Shown here piece after piece: positions 8,450 through 16,615 of a DNA stretch of 64,000 nt. The DNA lies in the NCBI GenBank assembly GCA_947425785.1, contig CANEAY010000008.1:1-64000 (forward strand). Reading direction: 5' to 3'. Source of the stretch: an uncultured Pseudoflavonifractor sp. (GTDB lineage: Bacteria; Bacillota; Clostridia; Oscillospirales; Oscillospiraceae). The first letter of the stretch is position 1. Every line of letters begins with the position of its first letter. A program made the position numbers and the translations under genes. The notes beneath the pieces were generated by a model, which worked only from the letters and a program-made list of their open reading frames with translations, did not search any database and was not told the DNA's origin.

Positions 8450-9451
8450 TCACCGGCGGCCGCCAAAGCCACCGCCCCGGGAACCGCCGCCGAAGCCGCC
8501 CCCTCTGGAGCCGCCAAAACCGCCGCCCCGGGAAAAGCCGCCCCCACGGCTGCCGCCGAAGGAACCTCCGCCGCTGAAACCGCTGCCCCGGGAGGGGCGG
8601 GCCCCCGCGCCCCCAAAGCCGCCAGAGGGCCGTCCTCCACCGCCAAAGCTGCCGCCGTGGGGAGGCCGGGGGCCTCTGGGCGGAGGAGGGGGCGGGGGCG
8701 CGTGCCAGTGGCGGGTGTACCAGCCGTACCGGGGGCCGTGCCAGAAGAAAATGGGACGGAAGACCACGGCGGGGTTGGCCACCCCATAGTACCGGGCCCG
8801 GTAGGCGTTGTAGCGGGAGCGGTCGATGATGGACAGGACGATAAAAAGCACCACCAGGAGCATCACAAGCTGGATGACCCAGGCCCCGGACTCCCGGTAG
8901 ACCGGGACATCCACAGTGCCCTCGTTGCCCAGGCCGAAGTTATTTACATAGTAGCTGTTGATTTTGTTGAACAAATTGATAATTCCCTCGCCAGTCTTTC
9001 CCTCCTGCACATAGGAACGCAGGCCGCTATTCATCATACTTGTGATCTCACTGTCGGTCATTGGGTAATCCAACCCTACCGCCAGAAAGGCATCCTTAGC
9101 AGAAATGTCGATAACCAAGAGGCCATCTGCCGTTCCCATTTCTATTTCCTCGAACAGGTCGGCTGCATAGCTGTCAATAGCGCCATCCACAGAGGACAAC
9201 GCCGCTACGGCAATAATACTACTGTAACGCTGATCCCAGTTGGCATTGTAAAGGCAAATGCCCTCCTCATTTTGGGCGGACAGCACCTCGGCTTCGTCCC
9301 AAATATAATTGGTGTATTGCCCGGTAGGCAAGTTTTCCAGTCCACTGGTTTGCCCGGTGGGCCTGCGCAGCTGACCCATGACCAGGGCGGCGGCGATGGC
9401 AAGCACCAGCACCACCCAGCCTATCACATATGACTTGTTGCTTTTCTTCAT
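8450..9451 (-). CDS. TPM-domain membrane protein with Gly-rich tail
   Basis: A 333-residue protein. Residues about 8-27 are a hydrophobic anchor; residues about 50-175 form a TPM domain (IWDEAEVLSAQNEEGIC, DGLLVIDISAKDAFLAVG, EGIINLFNKI), a fold present in YgcG and photosystem II repair proteins, some with phosphatase activity. A second membrane span follows near residues 195-215, then a His/Pro-rich stretch and about 75 residues made mostly of Gly, Ser, Arg and Phe (repeats of GGSRGGGFGG type). The low-complexity tail probably projects from the membrane. It follows telA by 21 bases. Confidence 0.85.
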   Translation of the reverse strand: MKKSNKSYVIGWVVLVLAIAAALVMGQLRRPTGQTSGLENLPTGQYTNYIWDEAEVLSAQNEEGICLYNANWDQRYSSIIAVAALSSVDGAIDSYAADLFEEIEMGTADGLLVIDISAKDAFLAVGLDYPMTDSEITSMMNSGLRSYVQEGKTGEGIINLFNKINSYYVNNFGLGNEGTVDVPVYRESGAWVIQLVMLLVVLFIVLSIIDRSRYNAYRARYYGVANPAVVFRPIFFWHGPRYGWYTRHWHAPPPPPPPRGPRPPHGGSFGGGGRPSGGFGGAGARPSRGSGFSGGGSFGGSRGGGFSRGGGFGGSRGGGFGGGSRGGGFGGRR

Positions 9452-9472
9452 CAGAAATTCCTTTCGGGCCTC

Positions 9473-10663
9473 TTAGCCCCGGAGCTCCAACAGCTTCTCC
9501 TTCAGTTCGCCCTCGATCCTCCCCAGCTCGGCCTCGGCCTCTTTCCGCTTCTGGGCTCCCTCGGTCTGGATCTTCACCATCTCGTCCAGTGTGGCAATGA
9601 GCTGCTGGTTGGTGTGCTGGAGGGTCTCGATGCTCACCACGCTCTTCTCCGCCTCCTTGGCGGTCTCGATGGTGCCCATCTTAAGGGCGTCGGCGTTCTT
9701 CTGCAGCAGGTCGTTGGTCATCTTGGTGACCGCGGACTGGGCCGCGGTGGCCTGGCGGGAGTTCTCAAGCCCCAGAGCCAGCACCATCTGGCTCTTCCAC
9801 AGGGGGATGGTGTTCACCAGAGAGGACTGGATCTTCTCCAGCATCAGGGCATCGTTATTCTGGATGAGCCGCACCTGGGGTCCCATCTGGATGGAGACCA
9901 TCCGGGTAAGCTCCAGGTCGTGGAGCTTCTTTTCAAAGCGGGAGCACATATTGGCCAGGTCGTTGTAAGCCTGTGCGTCCTCCTGACTGCCGCTCTGCTG
10001 GGCCTTCTGGCGAAGCTCCTCCAGCTCCCCGGTACGGACGGCCTCCAGCTTCTTCTTCCCCGCCAGGATATACATGGTGAGCTCCTTATAGTACTTGGTG
10101 TTGAGCTCATACATCTGATCCAGCATGGCCACATCCTTCATCAGGGTGAGCTGGTGGCCCTCCAGCACCTCCACGATCTTGTTCACGTTGGTCTCTGCCT
10201 TGGAGTATTGGGCCTTCATGGCGGCGATGTCGTTTTTCTTCTTCTGGAAGAAGCCGAAGACCCCCTTCTTCTCCTCCTGGCCGAAGTTCTGGAGCTCACC
10301 CACAAGGCCCGCCAGGGCGTCCCCCACCTCGCCCAGATCCTTGGTGCGCACCTTGGAAAGGGCGCTCTCGGAGAACCCGGCAATGTTCTTCTGGGCGGCG
10401 GCGCCGTACTGGAGCACCAGGTTGGAGTCCTTGATGTCGATCTTCTCGGAGAAATCGGCCACCATCTTCTGCTCCGCCTCGGAGAGCATGGACTCGTCCA
10501 GCTTCACCGCCTTGGCGTCCCGGGCAGCCTGGTCGGCCTGAACGACCTCCTTCTCGGCGGCCATGGGATCCAGGGTCAGTTCCGGGGCGGGAACCGCCGC
10601 CACGGCAGTATCGGTATTGGGGGTCAGGGTCAGCTCCGGGGTCATATTCAGCTCGTCACTCAT
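9473..10663 (-). CDS. Toxic anion resistance protein TelA-like
   Basis: A 396-residue, almost wholly helical soluble protein of the TelA/KlaA/YceH family: DFSEKIDIKDSNLVLQYGAA, a FFQKKKNDIAAMKAQYSKAE segment, long coiled coils, IPLWKSQMVLALGLENSRQA and a C-terminal coiled coil. The family is named for tellurite resistance, but its chromosomal copies are tied to envelope stress and lantibiotic or nisin tolerance. It lies 32 bases after the XpaC-like gene, the partner usually found beside it (yceG-yceH type clusters). Confidence 0.92.
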   Translation of the reverse strand: MSDELNMTPELTLTPNTDTAVAAVPAPELTLDPMAAEKEVVQADQAARDAKAVKLDESMLSEAEQKMVADFSEKIDIKDSNLVLQYGAAAQKNIAGFSESALSKVRTKDLGEVGDALAGLVGELQNFGQEEKKGVFGFFQKKKNDIAAMKAQYSKAETNVNKIVEVLEGHQLTLMKDVAMLDQMYELNTKYYKELTMYILAGKKKLEAVRTGELEELRQKAQQSGSQEDAQAYNDLANMCSRFEKKLHDLELTRMVSIQMGPQVRLIQNNDALMLEKIQSSLVNTIPLWKSQMVLALGLENSRQATAAQSAVTKMTNDLLQKNADALKMGTIETAKEAEKSVVSIETLQHTNQQLIATLDEMVKIQTEGAQKRKEAEAELGRIEGELKEKLLELRG

Positions 10664-10695
10664 TGTCTTGTTCCTCCTGTTGTTTAATGATACCG

Positions 10696-11364
10696 TCAGC
10701 CATTGGCGGTAAAGGGCTTTTCCTCATTCAGTCCCTCCTGCTTGAGGAGGTTTTCCATCACAGTGATGTCGGTGGAGATGTCCAGAGCCTCGTCGGCAAA
10801 GAGGGCGTCCAGCTGCTTGTCGAAGGCGGCGACGATAGTGTCCATCATGGCGTCGATCCTGCCCCGGGTAGCGTCGATATTCTCCCCGGACACCCCCGCC
10901 GCCCCCATACGGTCATAGGCGTTGAGGAGCTTGAGGGTGGTGGGCAGGTAGTAGCTCATGAACCGCTTGATCTGGGGGAGCTTTTCCGGGTGCTCCACCA
11001 CATAGTTCACGATCTTCCGGGTGTCCTCCTCCAGGCGGTCGATCTGGGCAGAGATCTTCTCGCCGGGGATGGCGGCATTGAGACGGCGCATCTCGCTCAC
11101 CGCTTTGTCCCGCTCGGCCACCAGAGCGTCCAGCTCCGGGTTCCCGGTGGTCTCCGGCTCCTTGGCCTTCTCCTCCTTCTCTCCCGGCAGGTCGTAGGTC
11201 TTGTCGGGGAAAAGGCTCTTCCCGATGAGCCCCGCCACAGCGGACAGGGTGGCCGCCGCCAGGATATGGGGCAGCCGGTAGAGGGGCAGGAGCAGCCCCC
11301 ATCCCAGCCACACCGCCGCCGCACAGTAGAGCGGAGCCGGGGAACGTTTTACTTGTTTCGCCAC
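10696..11364 (-). CDS. XpaC-family protein (5-bromo-4-chloroindolyl phosphate hydrolysis type)
   Basis: A 222-residue protein with two adjacent hydrophobic helices at about residues 10-50 followed by a charged linker and a helical domain with ISAQIDRLEEDTRKIVNYV and the conserved FMSYYLPTTLKLLNAYDRM, the hallmark of XpaC/YceN proteins. The name comes from an old colony-colour phenotype; the true role is unknown. A GTG with GGAGGAG 5 bases upstream is preferred to an ATG eight codons earlier that lacks a site. It heads the operon with telA, TPM and DUF975 genes. Confidence 0.88.
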   Translation of the reverse strand: MAKQVKRSPAPLYCAAAVWLGWGLLLPLYRLPHILAAATLSAVAGLIGKSLFPDKTYDLPGEKEEKAKEPETTGNPELDALVAERDKAVSEMRRLNAAIPGEKISAQIDRLEEDTRKIVNYVVEHPEKLPQIKRFMSYYLPTTLKLLNAYDRMGAAGVSGENIDATRGRIDAMMDTIVAAFDKQLDALFADEALDISTDITVMENLLKQEGLNEEKPFTANG

Positions 11365-11509
11365 AGCGTCTCCTCCTTTTCGGAGCACTTCTAATTATAG
11401 GTATTCTACTCGTTTAGGCCTTTCCTGTCAAGGAATGGTTGACTTCTCCCCCAAAAAACGGTATCATGATTTTCTACCCACAACATCCTCCAGAAAGAAG
11501 ATGGTTTCA

Positions 11510-12727
11510 ATGATGACATTAGAGGATTTCAAGGCCGCACGGAAGGTGTTGGACGGTGTCATTGCCGACACCCACCTCATCCCCTCCCCCGCCCTCTCCA
11601 GGGCCACAGGCAACCATGTCTACCTGAAGCCGGAAAATATGCAGATCACCGGGGCCTACAAGCTCCGTGGCGCCTATTTTAAGATCAGCTCCCTCACCGA
11701 GGAGCAGAAGGCCAAGGGCCTCATTACCGCCTCGGCGGGCAACCACGCCCAGGGCGTGGCCTTCGCCGCCCAGGCCGCCGGAGTGGAGGCCCACATCGTC
11801 ATGCCCACCACTACCCCCCTGGTGAAGGTGAACAATACCAAGGACTACGGTGCCAACGTCATCCTCTTCGGCGAGACCTTCGACGACGCCGCGGCGGAGG
11901 CCCAGCGGCTGGTGGAAGAGAAGGGCTACACCTACATCCCCCCCTTCAACGATCTCACCGTGGCCACTGGCCAGGGCACCATCTCCTATGAAATTTTCTC
12001 CGACCTGCCCGACGTGGACATCATCCTGGTGCCCATCGGCGGCGGCGGGCTGGCGGCAGGTGTGTCCACGCTGGCCAGGCTGCTCAATCCCAAGGTCACC
12101 GTCATCGGCGTTGAGCCCACCGGGGCGGCCTCTATGAAGGCCAGCCTGGATGCGGGCCATGTGGTCACCCTGCCCAAGGTGGACACTATCGCCGACGGCG
12201 TGGCGGTAAAGACCCCCGGCGACCTGGTATTCCCCTACATCCAGGAAAATATCGACCACATCCTCACCATCGACGATGTGGAGCTGGTGGACGCCTTCCT
12301 GGACATGATGGAAAAGCATAAGATGATCGTGGAGAACGCGGGACTGCTCACCGTGGCCGCCCTCAAGCACCTGAAGGCCGAGGGCAAGAACGTGGTCAGC
12401 GTCCTCTCCGGCGGCAACATGGACGTCATCACCGTCTCCTCCCTGGTTCAGCACGGGCTCATGGGCCGGGGCCGCATCTTCACCTTCTCCGTCATCCTCC
12501 CCGACCGGCCCGGTGAGCTGCTCCACGTGGCGGAGATCCTGGCCCGTGAGAACGGCAACACCATCAAGCTCGAGCACAACCAGTTCGTCAACCTGAACCG
12601 CCAGGCAGGCGTGGAGTTGAAGGTCACGCTGGAGGCCTTCGGCCACGAGCACAAGCAGCAGATCCTCGCCGCCCTCCAGAAGGAGGGCTATAACGCCGTG
12701 GAGGTATCCACCGGCGAGGTCTATTGA
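11510..12727 (+). CDS. ilvA: Threonine ammonia-lyase (threonine dehydratase), ACT-containing
   Basis: A 405-residue fold-type II PLP enzyme that deaminates threonine to 2-oxobutyrate, the isoleucine precursor. Lys51 in GAYKLRGA is the PLP lysine; the phosphate loop is PIGGGGLAAG and a Ser-rich SGGNMD motif closes the core. The last 75 or so residues form one ACT domain (FSVILPDRPGELLHVAEILA). This short one-ACT form is used for biosynthesis in many Clostridia although it resembles catabolic TdcB. Three in-frame ATGs occur (11501, 11510, 11513); only AGAAAGAAG precedes them, a weak site, so the exact start is uncertain. Confidence 0.92.
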   Translation: MMTLEDFKAARKVLDGVIADTHLIPSPALSRATGNHVYLKPENMQITGAYKLRGAYFKISSLTEEQKAKGLITASAGNHAQGVAFAAQAAGVEAHIVMPTTTPLVKVNNTKDYGANVILFGETFDDAAAEAQRLVEEKGYTYIPPFNDLTVATGQGTISYEIFSDLPDVDIILVPIGGGGLAAGVSTLARLLNPKVTVIGVEPTGAASMKASLDAGHVVTLPKVDTIADGVAVKTPGDLVFPYIQENIDHILTIDDVELVDAFLDMMEKHKMIVENAGLLTVAALKHLKAEGKNVVSVLSGGNMDVITVSSLVQHGLMGRGRIFTFSVILPDRPGELLHVAEILARENGNTIKLEHNQFVNLNRQAGVELKVTLEAFGHEHKQQILAALQKEGYNAVEVSTGEVY

Positions 12728-12739
12728 GGGAAACCAATA

Positions 12740-12810
12740 CCCCCGGCCGGTACTCCGGCCGGGGGCTATATGATGCGGCGCCGGCGCGCCAAAACGCCGA
12801 TGCCGGCGCC
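12740..12810 (+). other. Two strong hairpins between ilvA and rpe
   Basis: Hairpin one: CCCCCGGCCGG (12740-12750), loop TACT, CCGGCCGGGGG (12755-12765), immediately after the ilvA stop, with no T-run. Hairpin two: GGCGCCGGC (12777-12785) pairs with GCCGGCGCC (12802-12810). The first may act as a 3' end or RNA-stabilising structure for ilvA. Confidence 0.5.
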
Positions 12811-12941
12811 GTGGGTCGCTCTCAGCTTGGGGAGGCCGGCGATGGCGTGTCGGGCATCCGCTTGGTTCATCCTATGACGGGTACAAGTCCCCGGTTCGCC
12901 TGTTTTTCTTCTCCACTCCCATCAAGAAAGGACAATGCCCT

Positions 12942-13589
12942 ATGACCAAGATCGCCCCCTCCATCCTCTCCGCCGACTTCTGCCGCCTGGGGGAGGACAT
13001 TCAAAAGGTCTCCTCCGCCGACTGGCTCCATGTGGACGTGATGGACGGGATGTTCGTCCCCAACATCTCCATCGGCGTACCTGTGGTAAAGTCCATCCGC
13101 GCCCACACCGATATGTTCCTGGATGTCCATCTGATGGTGGAAAAGCCGGGGCGGTACGTCAAAGCCTTCTCCCAGGCCGGTGCCGACCTGCTGTCCATCC
13201 ATTTGGAGGCGGATATGCCCCCCGCCCTCCACGCCGCCCTGGATGAGATGGAGGCCCTGGGGGTGAAAAAGGGTATCGTCCTGCGGCCCATCACCGCCCC
13301 GGAGGCGGTCATCCCCTACCTGCAGAGAGGGGTCGATCTGGTACTGGTGATGACGGTGGAGCCGGGCTTCGGCGGCCAGTCCTTCATGGCCGACCAGCTC
13401 CCCAAAATTTCCGCCCTGCGCGCCCTCATTGACCAATATTGCCCCGGCTGCCTTTTGGAGGTGGACGGCGGCGTGAACGTGGAGACCGCCAGGCTCTGCC
13501 GCCAGGCGGGGGCCGACGTGCTGGTGGCGGGCAGCGCCGTCTACGGCGCGGCGGATATCCCCGCCGCCATTGCCGCCCTGCGGGGGTAA
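12942..13589 (+). CDS. rpe: Ribulose-phosphate 3-epimerase
   Basis: A 215-residue TIM-barrel epimerase of the pentose phosphate pathway interconverting ribulose 5-phosphate and xylulose 5-phosphate. Metal and catalytic motifs are visible: PSILSADFCRLGEDI, HVDVMDGMFVPNISIG, LDVHLMVEKP, VMTVEPGFGGQSFM and EVDGGVN followed by the phosphate-binding GADVLVAGSAVYG. Length is standard. It starts 40 bases after a structured stretch and is followed, 40 bases on, by a YjbR-type gene in the same direction. Confidence 0.96.
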   Translation: MTKIAPSILSADFCRLGEDIQKVSSADWLHVDVMDGMFVPNISIGVPVVKSIRAHTDMFLDVHLMVEKPGRYVKAFSQAGADLLSIHLEADMPPALHAALDEMEALGVKKGIVLRPITAPEAVIPYLQRGVDLVLVMTVEPGFGGQSFMADQLPKISALRALIDQYCPGCLLEVDGGVNVETARLCRQAGADVLVAGSAVYGAADIPAAIAALRG

Positions 13590-13629
13590 GCGTGACATCT
13601 GTCCGGCGTCATTTTCGAAAGGAGCCTTT

Positions 13630-14004
13630 ATGACTCGCGACCATTTTTTCCAACTGATCCAGACCAGTCTCGGCGTAGAGCCGGAGTATCTCTGGGCAGC
13701 CAATCCCAATTATGCCGTATTGCGTCATCCCGGAAGCAAAAAGTGGTTCGCCGCTATCCTGGATCTGTCCCCCGCCAAGCTGGGACTTCCCGGAGAGGGA
13801 TTGGTGGACGTGCTGAATTTGCGGTGCGGCCCTGCCCTTGCAGGCTCTCTGCTGTCCCAGGACGGCTTTTACCCCGCCTATCACATGAACAAGACAAATT
13901 GGGTCTCCACCCTTCTCTCCGGCCCCCTTTCCGATGGGGAACTGATGGATCTTCTTGTGCTGTGCTATGACGCAGTGGCCCCCAAGCGGAAGCCCCGCCG
14001 CTGA
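13630..14004 (+). CDS. MmcQ/YjbR family protein
   Basis: A 124-residue single-domain protein of the MmcQ/YjbR family (CyaY-like alpha/beta fold): FGVEP-like start GVEPEYLWAANPNYAVLRHP, KKWFAAILDLSPAKLGL, LNLRCGPALAGSLLSQDGFYPAYHMNKTNWV in pieces, and SDGELMDLLVLCYD at the end. Some members are described as double-wing DNA-binding proteins; no function is known in Clostridia. GGAG lies 5 bases before the ATG. It sits between rpe and a secreted unknown, same strand. Confidence 0.85.
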   Translation: MTRDHFFQLIQTSLGVEPEYLWAANPNYAVLRHPGSKKWFAAILDLSPAKLGLPGEGLVDVLNLRCGPALAGSLLSQDGFYPAYHMNKTNWVSTLLSGPLSDGELMDLLVLCYDAVAPKRKPRR

Positions 14005-14038
14005 TTTTTCCCGTCCCGTCTCTCCGGGAGGTGCCTCT

Positions 14039-14599
14039 ATGATAAATATGATAAAAAAGCATTCCAAGCTCCTCGTATGTCTGGTCTGCCTGACTCTGGC
14101 GGCCGCCTGGTTCGCCACCCGCCCTTCCACGAAGCGTACCGCCGCCTTTGCCCTTCGGCATCAGGATCTTCTGTCTGAATTTATTTCGTTGACCTACGCA
14201 GAAAATCAAGACCACGGGCTGCGCTCCATCTATGACAGCGGAAACTCTTTGGAGGGTCGTGAACAGGATCTATTTCAGTGGGATCCTGTCTCCGTCTCCC
14301 CAGAATTGTGTGCCGCTTGGCAACGGATCCGCTCCTATGGATATTTCAACAGTGTATCCTGTTCTTTTGAGGAAAAAGGAGGCCTGGAGGTCACTTTCTC
14401 TGCCAAAGGTAAATGGAAACCCTATGAGGAAGGGAATTACCGTATCGCTTACTGTCTCGTCTGGCAGGACGGAGAGTACGCAAACAATTCCCGCTGGCCT
14501 CTTGAGGACTGGTGGACTCCCCTTGACGGTATGGACATCTCCTCCCTCCCCCAGGATGGGAAGTGGTATTATACCTCCCACAAGCATTACGATGGATAA
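14039..14599 (+). CDS. Unrecognised membrane-anchored or secreted protein
   Basis: A 186-residue protein that I do not recognise. Residues about 5-26 form a single hydrophobic segment after basic residues (start MINMIKKHSKLLVCLVCL), suitable as a signal anchor; no lipobox Cys follows in the right place. The rest is soluble, rich in Trp, Tyr and Ser, with two stretches resembling beta-strands (GGLEVTFSAKGKWKPYE, YRIAYCLVWQDGEYANNSR). GGGAGG precedes the ATG by 6 bases. Base composition is less GC-rich than that of recR and rpe on either side, hinting at recent acquisition or relaxed selection. Confidence 0.7.
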   Translation: MINMIKKHSKLLVCLVCLTLAAAWFATRPSTKRTAAFALRHQDLLSEFISLTYAENQDHGLRSIYDSGNSLEGREQDLFQWDPVSVSPELCAAWQRIRSYGYFNSVSCSFEEKGGLEVTFSAKGKWKPYEEGNYRIAYCLVWQDGEYANNSRWPLEDWWTPLDGMDISSLPQDGKWYYTSHKHYDG

Positions 14600-14629
14600 T
14601 TTTGATTTTTTCACGGAGGTGCGACCCCT

Positions 14630-15232
14630 ATGGAATACTTTCCCCCGGCTCTGGAAGCTCTGACAGAGCAGTTTGCCCGTCTGCCCGGCGTGGGCAAGAA
14701 GTCCGCCCAGCGGCTGGCCTTCTTCGTGCTGGGCCTTCCCGACGAGGAGGCCCGGGCCTTCGCCGAGGCCATCGTCACCGCAAAGAGGACGATCTCCCTG
14801 TGCCCGGTGTGCCGGAGCTTCACTGAAGGCGAGGGTCTGTGTCCTATCTGCGCCAGCGGAAAGCGGGACGAGGCCACCGTCTGCGTGGTGGCTGACCCCA
14901 AGGATGTGGCGGCTCTGGAGCGTTCCCGGGAGTATAACGGCCGCTACCACGTGCTCCACGGTGTCATCTCCCCCATGAACCATGTGGGGCCCGACGACCT
15001 CCACATCAAGGAGCTGGTGGAGCGGGTGTCCGCCGGCGGAGTCCAGGAGGTCATCATGGCCACCAACCCCACCACCGAGGGGGAGGCCACCGCCATGTAC
15101 CTGTCCCGGCTCCTGAAGCCCTTCGGGGTAAAGGTGACCCGGCTGGCCTACGGAGTCCCGGTGGGCGGGCAGTTGGAGTTCGCCGACGACGCCACCCTGA
15201 CCCGGGCCCTGGAAGGCCGGCGGGAAATGTAA
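14630..15232 (+). CDS. recR: Recombination protein RecR
   Basis: A 200-residue protein with the full RecR layout: N-terminal helix-hairpin-helix (LARLPGVGKKSAQRLAFF-type, here QFARLPGVGKKSAQRLAFF), a four-cysteine zinc finger CPVCRSFTEGEGLCPIC near residues 62-78, a Toprim domain (VCVVADPKDVAALE, VIMATNPTTEGEATAMYL) and the C-terminal Walker-B-like region. RecR loads RecA with RecO at gapped DNA. In many Firmicutes it follows dnaX and yaaK; here it stands alone after a secreted unknown, and a palindromic repeat lies just downstream. Confidence 0.96.
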   Translation: MEYFPPALEALTEQFARLPGVGKKSAQRLAFFVLGLPDEEARAFAEAIVTAKRTISLCPVCRSFTEGEGLCPICASGKRDEATVCVVADPKDVAALERSREYNGRYHVLHGVISPMNHVGPDDLHIKELVERVSAGGVQEVIMATNPTTEGEATAMYLSRLLKPFGVKVTRLAYGVPVGGQLEFADDATLTRALEGRREM

Positions 15233-15248
15233 CGCTAATCCGCTCCCC

Positions 15249-15347
15249 CGTCATTGCGAGGGGGCGCCAGCCCCCGTGGCAATCCGTTTCCTCCATATTC
15301 TGGGACGCGGATTCCCACGCCAGTGTGCGCACTGGCTCGGAATGACG
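15249..15347. repeat. Palindromic interspersed repeat (MITE/REP-like)
   Basis: A 99-base element bounded by CGTCATTGCGAG (15249-15260) and CTCGGAATGACG (15336-15347), near-perfect inverted ends. Inside are smaller palindromes, GGGGGCGCCAGCCCCC and CCAGTGTGCGCACTGG, and paired GGCAATCCG / CGGATTCCC arms, so the single strand can fold along its whole length. Elements opening with GTCATTGCGAG are scattered in many bacterial genomes as non-coding mobile repeats. Only one copy is in this window. Confidence 0.8.
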
Positions 15348-15373
15348 AGCACAGCGAAAAGGAGGGCGACCCC

Positions 15374-16615
15374 ATGTCCCAGGCACGGCTTTTCGAAATG
15401 GTCTATCTGCTTTTGGAGAAGGGAAAGCTGTCCGCCGACCAGCTGGCGGAGCGGTTCGAGGTGTCGGTACGAACCATCTACCGGGATGTGGATGCCCTCT
15501 CCGCCGCCGGGGTGCCAGTCTACGCCATACCCGGACGGAATGGGGGCGTGGCTTTGATGGAGCAGTATGTGCTGACCAAGGCCGCCCTCTCCGGGGAGGA
15601 ACAGGCTCAGCTTTTGACCGCCCTTAAGTCTTTATCCGGGGAGCCGGGGCTGGGGTCGGAGGAGACCCTTTCCAAGCTCTCCGCCCTCTTTCAGCAGGAT
15701 CAGCCCGACTGGCTCCAGGTGGACTTGTCCCGCTGGGGCGGCGGGGGCCGGGAGTCCTTTGCCGCCCTTCGAAAAGCCATCTTAGAGCGCAAGGTCATCA
15801 CCTTTACCTATGCCGGATCGTACAGCGAAGCCGCTGCCCGGCAAGTGCTTCCCGCCAAGCTGGTGTTCAAGGGGCAGAGCTGGTACCTGCAAGGATTTTG
15901 CCTTGACAGGCAGAATTACCGCACCTTCAAGCTCTCCCGCATCCGGGATCTCCAGGTGACCGGCCGAACCTTCATCACCCCTCTGGCCCCTCCCCCCATC
16001 GACGACAGTCCCCGGGGAGCCTGGCCCTCCATCCGCTTAAAACTGCGGCTCTCCCCCGCCCTGGCCTTCCGGGCCTATGACGAGTTTGAACCGGAGCAGG
16101 TCAAGGCCCTCCCCGACGGCTCCTTTCAGGTGGAGGCAGAGTTCCCGGAGGACAACTGGGTCTATGGATATCTCCTCTCCTTTGGGCCCATGATAGAGAT
16201 CTTGGAGCCGGAGCGGGCCAGACGGCAGGTGGCGGAGCTGGCCAGACAAATTTTATCCCGCTGCGAAAACCCTGACATAGGGTGTCAGGGTTTGGGTGCT
16301 ATCATGGGGTCATCACCCACAAAGGAGGATGCCACCATGATGAAAGAAAACACACCTTTTTGCCAGTCCTGCGGAATGCCCCTCACCGACCCCGCCCTTC
16401 GGGGCGCCGAGGCCGACGGCTCTCCCAGCCCCCACTACTGCAAATACTGCTACGACAAGGGCAAGTTCGCCGGGGAGATGACCATGGAGCAGATGATCGA
16501 CTTCTGCGCCCCCATGATGGCCCGATCCAATCCCGGCATGACGGAGGAGGACGCCAAGGAGCAGATGCGGAAGTTCTTCCCCCTTCTCCTTCGTTGGAAG
16601 GGAGAAAAGGCATGA
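15374..16615 (+). CDS. WYL-domain transcriptional regulator fused in frame to a zinc-ribbon domain
   Basis: A 413-residue frame without interruption. Residues 1-60 are a DeoR/HTH_11-type winged helix (LSADQLAERFEVSVRTIYRD). A WYL sensor domain follows with W170-Y171-L172 and DRQNYRTFKLSRIRDLQV, ending with the WCX region near residue 300, where YafY-type regulators normally stop. The frame continues through a palindrome and a second ribosome-binding site into a 92-residue zinc ribbon (FCQSCGMPL, HYCKYCYDKGKF, MTMEQMIDFCAPMM). GGAGGG precedes the ATG. In related loci the two are separate genes, so this may be a stop-loss fusion. Confidence 0.78.
   Translation: MSQARLFEMVYLLLEKGKLSADQLAERFEVSVRTIYRDVDALSAAGVPVYAIPGRNGGVALMEQYVLTKAALSGEEQAQLLTALKSLSGEPGLGSEETLSKLSALFQQDQPDWLQVDLSRWGGGGRESFAALRKAILERKVITFTYAGSYSEAAARQVLPAKLVFKGQSWYLQGFCLDRQNYRTFKLSRIRDLQVTGRTFITPLAPPPIDDSPRGAWPSIRLKLRLSPALAFRAYDEFEPEQVKALPDGSFQVEAEFPEDNWVYGYLLSFGPMIEILEPERARRQVAELARQILSRCENPDIGCQGLGAIMGSSPTKEDATMMKENTPFCQSCGMPLTDPALRGAEADGSPSPHYCKYCYDKGKFAGEMTMEQMIDFCAPMMARSNPGMTEEDAKEQMRKFFPLLLRWKGEKA
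16267..16293. promoter_or_regulatory. Perfect 11-bp palindrome inside the WYL-zinc ribbon frame, likely operator
   Basis: AAACCCTGACA (16267-16277), 5-base spacer, TGTCAGGGTTT (16283-16293). It lies 44 bases before the internal zinc-ribbon start. Position and symmetry suit an operator bound by the WYL regulator in front of its target genes; there is no T-run, so a terminator is unlikely. Confidence 0.6.
16337..16615 (+). CDS. Zinc-ribbon protein from an internal start (alternative product)
   Basis: AAAGGAGGA at 16321-16329 is placed 7 bases before ATGATG, in the same frame as the upstream WYL regulator. Initiation here yields a 92-residue protein with a CxxC...CxxC zinc ribbon of the type annotated as putative zinc ribbon domain, which elsewhere is its own gene. 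Its stop overlaps the start of the GyrI-like gene (ATGA), so the two are translationally coupled. Both the long fusion and this short form may be made. Confidence 0.55.
   Translation: MMKENTPFCQSCGMPLTDPALRGAEADGSPSPHYCKYCYDKGKFAGEMTMEQMIDFCAPMMARSNPGMTEEDAKEQMRKFFPLLLRWKGEKA

Noticed and set aside
12839-12905. A tRNA gene before rpe, suggested by GGTTCGCC near a closing stem
   Set aside because: No anticodon arm, D-loop GG or 7-bp acceptor stem can be built.
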